A stretch of DNA of 17,427 bases, taken from contig DAOTXK010000004.1 of assembly GCA_034435395.1 (NCBI GenBank), forward strand, positions 1-17,427. Direction: 5' to 3'. Of the stretch, positions 13,352 to 17,427 are shown piece by piece. The notes beneath the pieces are model-generated. The model ran no database searches and was not told the DNA's origin. It saw only the letters and a list, made by a program, of their open reading frames with translations. Source of the DNA: DAOTXK01 sp034435395 (GTDB lineage: Bacteria; Chloroflexota; Anaerolineae; Aggregatilineales; Ch27). A program made the position numbers and the translations under genes. The first letter of the stretch is position 1; every line of letters begins with the position of its first letter.

Positions 13352-14311
13352 TCAACCGTAAACGTAGTCGGCGAAGGTGTCCGGGTCCGGGCTGGGGCTG
13401 GCCTCGGCGAAAGCCACCGCCTGGTCGACGGCGCTGGCCGCCGCCTGTTCCAGCGCCTGGAGCGCGGCCTCGTCCGCCCCGCTGGCCAGCAGTTTATCGC
13501 GCAGCAGCCGGATCGGGTCGCGCCCCTGCCGCTCGGCTTCCACTTCTTCGCGGGTGCGGTAGACCTGCGGCTCGCCAAAATAGTGCCCTTCAAAGCGGTA
13601 GGTGTGGGCCTCGATGAAGGCCGGGCCTTTGCCAGCGCGGGCATGGCTCACCGCCTGGCCCGCCGTCTCGTACACCGCTTCCACGTCTTGCCCATCGACC
13701 GACCAGGCGGCGATGCCGTAAGCCTCAATCCACGGCGCGCGCTGCTGGATGGCGATGGACTCCGCGCAGCGGGTGGACACGGCGAACTGGTTGTTTTCGC
13801 AGACAAACACCACGGGCAGTCTCCAGGCGGCGGCCAGGTTGAGCGATTCGTGGAGGGTGCCCTGGCCGATAGCCCCGTCACCGAAAAAAGCCGCCACCAC
13901 GCGCTTTAATCCCTGCATCTGGGCGCTCAGCGCCGCGCCCACCGCCACCGGCACGCCCGCCGCCACTACCGGAAAAGCGCCCAGACTGCCCACGTCAAAG
14001 GCGGCCACGTGCATCGAGCCGCCGCGCCCCCGGTTGTAGCCAGCCTCCCGGCCCAGGATTTCGGCCATCAAACGGTTGAGATCGGCCCCCTTGGCGATGT
14101 GGTGGCCGTGGCCGCGGTGGGTGGAGGTGATCAGGTCGTTGGCCTCCAGGGCGAAACAGACGCCGGTCGCCACGGCCTCCTGGCCGATGCTGGCGTGAAC
14201 GCCCCCCTTGAGCCGCCCGGCCCGGTACAAGGCCCCGGCGGCCTCCTCAAAGCGGCGGATGCGCCACATGGTCCCGTACATGTGCTGGAGCGTCTCAAGC
14301 GGCAAGGCCAT
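13352..14311 (-). CDS. 2-oxoacid/acetoin dehydrogenase E1 component, alpha subunit
   Basis: The alpha subunit (319 residues) of the thiamine diphosphate-dependent E1, which decarboxylates or cleaves a 2-oxo compound and hands the acyl group to the lipoyl arm of E2. The thiamine-binding motif is GDGAIGQG (144-151) followed by ENN (172-174). The THRGHGHHIAKGADLNRLMAEILGR stretch (64-88) and GYNRGRGGSMHVA (91-103) are closest to acetoin dehydrogenase alpha (AcoA)-type proteins, which in sequence databases are mixed with pyruvate-type E1. The phosphorylation-loop-like YRFEGHYFGEPQVYR (238-252) is also present. ATG 14311 lies 6 bp after the stop of the amidohydrolase-like gene. It forms a unit with E1-beta and E2 (gaps 5 and 9 bp). 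It is more likely a specialised complex than the housekeeping pyruvate dehydrogenase, given its setting in a catabolic cluster. Confidence 0.93.
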   Translation of the reverse strand: MALPLETLQHMYGTMWRIRRFEEAAGALYRAGRLKGGVHASIGQEAVATGVCFALEANDLITSTHRGHGHHIAKGADLNRLMAEILGREAGYNRGRGGSMHVAAFDVGSLGAFPVVAAGVPVAVGAALSAQMQGLKRVVAAFFGDGAIGQGTLHESLNLAAAWRLPVVFVCENNQFAVSTRCAESIAIQQRAPWIEAYGIAAWSVDGQDVEAVYETAGQAVSHARAGKGPAFIEAHTYRFEGHYFGEPQVYRTREEVEAERQGRDPIRLLRDKLLASGADEAALQALEQAAASAVDQAVAFAEASPSPDPDTFADYVYG

Positions 14312-14317
14312 CGCGGG

Positions 14318-15169
14318 TCACGCCTCCACCAGCGCGGCGGGATTGTCCGCGCCCATGCGCCGCACCTGGGCCTCCGTGAATCCGGCGGCCAGGCAGGCGG
14401 CGGCGAAGGCGCGCAGCCCTTCCACCGGCGAGGGATTATCGGCCTGGCCGAAGTCGGTCGCCAGGAGGGTGGTCTCCCAGCCCACCTGGCGGATGTCGTT
14501 CAGAATCCGCTCCGGGCTGACGTAATTGCCCGTCCGCTGGAGGAGGGGGGTGGTGAACACCCAGCAGCGCTCGAACCAGCAACCCTGGCGGGCCAGCTCC
14601 TGCTGCCAATCCAGGGGAAAGTCGGTGAACGGGGCGGCGGGATGGGTGATCAGGATACGTTTCACCCCGGCGGCGCGGGCCGCCGGAACCAGCGCCATCG
14701 TCTCCGCCACGCCGATGTGCCCGGTGCCCAGGATCACGTCCGCCGCCGCGATCAGCCGCAGAATCTCCTGCACCTCGTGGCGGAGGCCGCCGGCGTCATC
14801 GAAGATGGTCAGGCCGTAGTCGCCCTTCCGGTCATGGCGGTTTTCGTTGCGCGTGTTGCGCGTCGGCATCCAGATTTCCCGCGCTCCAAAGGCGATGGCC
14901 GTCTGGACGGCCGCCGGGTTGAAGCCGCCCACCGGATCGTTGAGAGCCAGGCCGCCCCACAGGTGAACCCCCGCGCCGCTGTGGGTCCGGGCCAGCGTCG
15001 CCCGGTCGGCGGTGAGCGTACAGTGGCTTTTGAGCAACAGCCCCCGCATACCCGCCGCCGCCGCCGCCCGCGCCAGCTGGAAGTCGTCCAGGCGGCGTGG
15101 CACGTTATCCGGCGCGCTGTGCACATGCAGATCGATGAACCCGGTCAGATCAGGCGTTTCTCCGGCCAT
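14318..15169 (-). CDS. DUF6282-type amidohydrolase-like protein
   Basis: A TIM-barrel metal-dependent hydrolase-like protein of about 283 residues. The N-terminal motif is FIDLHVHSAPD (11-21) with H15 and H17. Further candidate ligands are K47 (LLLKSH), H151 (GTGHIG), H176 (LITHPAAPFTDFP) and D239 (LLATDFGQADNP). The order H-x-H, K, H, H, D is that of the amidohydrolase superfamily, and the HVHSAPD opening matches DUF6282 proteins, whose function is unknown. ATG 15169 has GAGG 5-6 nt upstream and is preferred; ATG 15187, six codons earlier, has no visible site. It lies 26 bp after the Gfo/Idh gene and 6 bp before E1-alpha. A lactone or amide hydrolysis step is plausible, but the substrate is not predictable. 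Confidence 0.82.
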   Translation of the reverse strand: MAGETPDLTGFIDLHVHSAPDNVPRRLDDFQLARAAAAAGMRGLLLKSHCTLTADRATLARTHSGAGVHLWGGLALNDPVGGFNPAAVQTAIAFGAREIWMPTRNTRNENRHDRKGDYGLTIFDDAGGLRHEVQEILRLIAAADVILGTGHIGVAETMALVPAARAAGVKRILITHPAAPFTDFPLDWQQELARQGCWFERCWVFTTPLLQRTGNYVSPERILNDIRQVGWETTLLATDFGQADNPSPVEGLRAFAAACLAAGFTEAQVRRMGADNPAALVEA

Positions 15170-15195
15170 GTTAACCTCGGCAGCCATCGGGCTGG

Positions 15196-16308
15196 CTAGT
15201 CCCGCTCCAGGTGGACCACGGCGTTCTGCTCCGCCGAGTCGTAGGCGGCGAACAGGGCGCGCAGGGTCTTCAGGTTATCGGCGGCGACTGTCTCCGGCTC
15301 GCGGCCGGCGCGCAGGCACTCGATGAAGTGGCCCTGGGCGGCGTCGTAGCTGGCCTGGTAAGCGGCGGCGGTGTCGCCGTCATGGGCCGGGAACACGGTG
15401 GTGCGGTAGGGAGAACCGATGCGCCGCTCGCCTGGCCGGACCAGGTTGGTCCCGCGCCAGTCGGTGATGCTGATCAGATCGCCGTGGCCCTGGTTGGGCA
15501 CCAGGGCAATCGTGCCCTCGTCCCCCTCGATGACCATGTCATCTAACACCGAGGGGAGATGCTCCGCCACGACGCTGGCCCAACTGATGTCGATATTGGC
15601 CAGCACCTCGCCGTAGCCCAGGACCACAAAGGCGCGGTCCTCGCCGGCGCACAGTGGGCTGACCTTATCCATGTGGCTGAACACCCAATCCACCTCGCCG
15701 AACAGCAGGCGGAGCGTGTCGATCAGGTGAACGCCCCATTCAAACAGGATGAGCCGGGGCATGGTCTGCGTGTACGCCTGGGTGGTGAACAGGGGGAGCG
15801 GTTCGCCGTCCGGGCGGGGCAGCGTGGCATTGTAGTGCGCTGTCACGCGCACGTAGCGCACCTGGCCGATCCGACCGGCGTCGAGCAGGCGCTTGACCTG
15901 GCGATACCAGGCGCGCCAGCGCCAGTTCTCATTGACGCTCAGCAGCACCCCGGCCTTCTGGCACACCTCGGCCATCGCCAGGGCGTCGGCCAGAGTGGGG
16001 GCCAGGGGTTTCTGGCAGATGATGGGCACTCCCCGCGCGGCGGCGGCCTCCACCTGGGCCCGGTGCACGGATGGCGCGGTGGCGATGTCCACGAAGTCCA
16101 GGTCTTCGTTATCCAGCAATGCCTCGTGATCGCTGTAGACGTGGGCCTGGTCGATGCCAAACTGGGCCGCACGCTGCCGGGCCTTTTCAATCGTTCGATT
16201 GCAGAGCGCCACAATGGCCACGCCCGGAATGCGTTGCCAGGCCACCAGGTGATGGTAGGAAATGGCCCCGGTGCCTAACATCGCTCCCCGGAGCACGCGG
16301 TCGGTCAT
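15196..16308 (-). CDS. Gfo/Idh/MocA-family oxidoreductase
   Basis: A dehydrogenase of 370 residues of the glucose-fructose oxidoreductase/inositol dehydrogenase family. The N-terminal Rossmann motif is AMLGTGAISYHH (9-20). The catalytic lysine motif, usually EKP, reads CQKPLAPT (98-105), with K100. The second active-site segment is EWGVHLIDTLRLLFGE (190-205), with H194. Members oxidise or epimerise sugars, inositols and sugar acids with NAD(P). The frame is open to a GTG at 16326, but ATG 16308 with GGAG 8 nt upstream fits the normal distance to the Rossmann fold. It is the first gene of the long minus-strand block, about 60 nt downstream of a candidate promoter and divergent from the GntR gene, which suggests that regulator controls it. 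The family is sure, the substrate unknown. Confidence 0.92.
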   Translation of the reverse strand: MTDRVLRGAMLGTGAISYHHLVAWQRIPGVAIVALCNRTIEKARQRAAQFGIDQAHVYSDHEALLDNEDLDFVDIATAPSVHRAQVEAAAARGVPIICQKPLAPTLADALAMAEVCQKAGVLLSVNENWRWRAWYRQVKRLLDAGRIGQVRYVRVTAHYNATLPRPDGEPLPLFTTQAYTQTMPRLILFEWGVHLIDTLRLLFGEVDWVFSHMDKVSPLCAGEDRAFVVLGYGEVLANIDISWASVVAEHLPSVLDDMVIEGDEGTIALVPNQGHGDLISITDWRGTNLVRPGERRIGSPYRTTVFPAHDGDTAAAYQASYDAAQGHFIECLRAGREPETVAADNLKTLRALFAAYDSAEQNAVVHLERD

Positions 16309-16376
16309 CACGGCTGCTCCCTCCACTCACGGCGATCCGCTGGCGCCGCCCGGCCATCCGAAACATATCGTGAGCC

Positions 16377-16405
16377 AGGTTAGCAGATGGGTGGGGTCTT
16401 GGCAA
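16377..16405 (-). promoter_or_regulatory. Candidate promoter for the long minus-strand operon
   Basis: On the minus strand TTGCCA (16405-16400, five of six -35 bases) is followed by a 17-bp spacer and TAACCT (16382-16377, a weak -10). Transcription would start near 16370, leaving about 60 nt before the Gfo/Idh start. The -35 overlaps the -35 of a plus-strand candidate within the small inverted repeat TTGGC-AAG-GCCAA (16399-16411). Confidence 0.3.
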
Positions 16406-16425
16406 GGCCAAAACTATGGTACAAT
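16399..16425 (+). promoter_or_regulatory. Candidate plus-strand promoter facing the GntR gene
   Basis: TTGGCA (16399-16404) and TACAAT (16420-16425) each match consensus at five of six bases, but the spacer is only 15 bp. The -10 lies in an imperfect 14-bp palindrome (CTATGGTACAATAG, 16414-16427). Transcription would begin at or in the 28-bp palindrome. Confidence 0.35.
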
Positions 16426-16431
16426 AGCCGT

Positions 16432-16459
16432 AGAAAAACGATTACGTAATCGTTTTTCT
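16432..16459. promoter_or_regulatory. Perfect 28-bp palindrome, probable operator (LacI-family style)
   Basis: The half site AGAAAAACGATTAC (16432-16445) is followed directly by its exact reverse complement. The centre is CG, as in LacI-family operators. It lies at the predicted start of the plus-strand promoter and upstream of the minus-strand promoter. Read as RNA it could form a hairpin followed by T's, but the stem is AT-rich, so an operator is more likely than a terminator. Confidence 0.6.
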
Positions 16460-16538
16460 GTACACTAACATGGCTTTGGGTTGGTGTCAAGTTGCCCACC
16501 CCCATGGCTCGTGGTCATGGGCCTGCGGCGCTTCGAAC

Positions 16539-16608
16539 CTATCCGGAAGATCATCAAAGGTCTGAGCAACAAAGGGCTTAAGCCTCTTGTCGGTGAATTC
16601 CCGGATAG
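16539..16608. repeat. Nested inverted repeats in the GntR leader
   Basis: Outer arms CTATCCGG (16539-16546) and CCGGATAG (16601-16608) are perfect. They enclose an imperfect 22-bp palindrome at 16569-16590 with the perfect core GGCTTAAGCC (16575-16584). It may be a structured leader RNA or the remnant of an inserted element. Confidence 0.4.
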
Positions 16609-16625
16609 ATACTCAACCGATTCTC

Positions 16626-16657
16626 TTGTATACAATTCTGCAAATTATTGTATACTG
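16626..16657. promoter_or_regulatory. Paired GntR/FCD-type operators in the regulator's own promoter
   Basis: TTGTATACAA (16626-16635) is a perfect palindrome, and TTGTATACTG (16648-16657) shares eight of its ten bases, 22 bp away centre to centre (two helical turns). This is the usual operator type of GntR/FCD regulators. The second copy contains TATACT, a good -10, and ends just before the ribosome site, so binding would block the regulator's own transcription (autoregulation). Confidence 0.65.
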
Positions 16658-16658
16658 T

Positions 16659-16665
16659 AAAGGAA
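16659..16665 (+). promoter_or_regulatory. Ribosome binding site selecting the TTG start of the GntR gene
   Basis: AAAGGAA lies 6-7 nt before TTG 16672. The ATG at 16696 has no purine-rich site at a proper distance, and a further upstream TTG at 16648 lies inside the operator. Confidence 0.5.
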
Positions 16666-16671
16666 ACACTC

Positions 16672-17361
16672 TTGGCGCAGAACGGGTACGTGAACATGTC
16701 CAACCAAAGCCGGCAGGACCTAGCCTACCGGACAATCAAAGAACGTATTTTGAACCTGGCCTATCGACCGGGACAACCGTTGGTGGAGACCGATTTAGCC
16801 GCCGAACTGGGCATCAGCCGCACCCCCATCCGCGAGGCCTTGCGGCGGCTGGAGAATGAGGGCCTGGTGGTCAACACCGGCGGGCGTGGCCGCTCGGTGT
16901 ATGGCCTGTCGGTCAAGGATACCCGCGAGTTGTTCGACATCAAGATCGCCGTCGAATCGCTGGTGGCCCGCCGGGCCGCCGAACGGGTCACCGAAGCCCA
17001 GTTAAAACACATGCGCCAGGCGCTGGTCGAGATGAGGGCCGCCGCCGCGGCCGGCGATACGGAAGCCTGGCTCCAGGCCGACGGGCGTTTTCACGATAAC
17101 CTGTTTGCCGCCGCGGCCATGCCCCGCGCCAGCCAGCTGATCCAGGGCCTCAATGAACAGTGGCATCGCCTCCGCGTGGGATTCGTGGCCCTGGGCCTGC
17201 GCATGGGGCAGTCGGCGGAGGAACACCAGGCCATCCTGGATGCCCTGGAAGCCCGCGACCCGGCCACCGCCGCCCGCGTGATGACCAGCCATCTGGAGCA
17301 GGTGGGCGAGCTGGTGGTCAAGATGCTTGAGTCCGTGGTGATGCCGCTGGTGGGGGAATGA
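16672..17361 (+). CDS. GntR-family transcriptional regulator, FadR subfamily (FCD domain)
   Basis: A DNA-binding regulator of 229 residues. The N-terminal winged helix (about 17-80) has AYRTIKERILNLAYRPGQPL and the recognition region LAAELGISRTPIREALRRLE (42-61). The C-terminal all-helical FCD ligand domain (about 86-220) keeps the metal-binding set D137, H141 (ADGRFHDNLF), H185 (EEHQAIL) and H207 (TSHLEQV). FCD regulators typically sense small carboxylates such as hydroxyacids or sugar acids bound through this metal, which agrees with the catabolic operon facing it. It probably represses its own gene through the paired operators just upstream. TTG 16672 is chosen for its ribosome site; ATG 16696 (eight codons shorter) also leaves the domain complete. 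Regulation of the divergent operon is inferred from position. Confidence 0.93.
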   Translation: MAQNGYVNMSNQSRQDLAYRTIKERILNLAYRPGQPLVETDLAAELGISRTPIREALRRLENEGLVVNTGGRGRSVYGLSVKDTRELFDIKIAVESLVARRAAERVTEAQLKHMRQALVEMRAAAAAGDTEAWLQADGRFHDNLFAAAAMPRASQLIQGLNEQWHRLRVGFVALGLRMGQSAEEHQAILDALEARDPATAARVMTSHLEQVGELVVKMLESVVMPLVGE

Positions 17362-17403
17362 CGGTGATCGGGCCAGCCGCCAGCATCGACCGACCTTGAG
17401 TAC

Positions 17404-17422
17404 AGGAGGGGCTATGAGCTGA
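17404..17422 (+). promoter_or_regulatory. Strong Shine-Dalgarno followed by ATG-AGC-TGA at the window edge
   Basis: AGGAGG (17404-17409) is followed 4 nt later by ATG (17414), but the frame stops after two codons (TGA 17420-17422). This could be the start of the next gene disturbed by a base error, a minimal start-stop element, or a ribosome site for a start just outside the window. Confidence 0.35.
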
Positions 17423-17427
17423 CTTGT

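Larger units (their letters stand above)
16309..16671. other. 363-bp divergent regulatory region between the catabolic operon and the GntR gene
   Basis: No convincing gene lies here. It is far more AT-rich in its middle and right parts than the flanking genes. It holds candidate promoters on both strands near 16377-16425, a 28-bp perfect palindrome, a nested inverted-repeat structure and a pair of GntR-type operators next to the regulator gene. A 47-codon frame (16517-16660, plus) has no ribosome site and is not called. Confidence 0.7.

Noticed and set aside
14009..15199. Plus-strand open frame of 396 codons opposite the DUF6282 and E1-alpha genes
   Set aside because: It is antisense to two recognisable genes, with no domain motif and no support for a start.
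16432..16459. Reading the 28-bp palindrome as a bidirectional intrinsic terminator
   Set aside because: It has A and T runs on the two sides, but the stem is short and AT-rich with no natural loop, and no gene ends on either side; an operator fits better.
16517..16660. 47-codon plus-strand frame in the divergent region
   Set aside because: It has no ribosome site, runs through inverted repeats and both GntR operators, and shows no family similarity.

Overview
The window is GC-rich, densely coded chromosomal DNA. Fourteen genes lie head to tail on the minus strand, and one regulator gene (GntR/FCD) is read divergently on the plus strand at the right edge. I saw no rRNA, tRNA, transposase, CRISPR or phage gene. 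The gene content (DUF2961, CehA/McbA-type PHP, DUF6282, Gfo/Idh, AGPS-like FAD oxidase, FCD regulator) and the high GC resemble Chloroflexota (Anaerolineae or Thermomicrobia-like) genomes. That placement is an inference from family content, not from a marker gene.

Layout from the regulator leftwards. Block A (minus, 16308 down to 4677) holds: Gfo/Idh oxidoreductase, DUF6282 amidohydrolase-like protein, E1-alpha, E1-beta and E2 of a thiamine-dependent 2-oxoacid (or acetoin-type) dehydrogenase, a creatinase/M24-fold protein, an MBL-fold hydrolase, an NAD-type SDR, an 830-residue CehA/McbA-like PHP protein, and a DUF2961 (GH172-like) glycosidase. Gaps run from 5 to 77 bp, so this is probably one long operon. 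A 451-bp non-coding stretch (4226..4676) follows; it carries a strong minus-strand promoter (consensus -35, 17-bp spacer). Block B (minus, 4225 down past 1) holds: a small cupin, an FGGY-family sugar kinase, an AGPS/GlcD-like FAD oxidase and a GlcF/CCG-like Fe-S protein that runs off the left edge. These are coupled by 4- and 13-bp overlaps and a 14-bp gap.

Read together, the genes look like a catabolic locus for a carbohydrate or sugar-acid/hydroxyacid compound. It has a glycosidase and hydrolases to release or open the substrate, three oxidoreductases (Gfo/Idh, SDR, FAD oxidase plus Fe-S), a sugar kinase, and a 2-oxoacid dehydrogenase that would end in an acyl-CoA. The substrate is unknown. 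No transporter and no E3 (dihydrolipoamide dehydrogenase) lie in the window. The GntR/FCD regulator has a perfect TTGTATACAA operator and a near copy in its own promoter. The shared intergenic region also has a perfect 28-bp CG-centred palindrome of LacI-operator style whose regulator is not in the window.

The points most worth a second look are: an M24-fold protein that has lost four of the five metal ligands, an MBL protein whose HxHxDH motif reads HxAxDH, an Fe-S protein with a degenerate cluster motif, the 28-bp palindrome, and the unassigned pathway as a whole.
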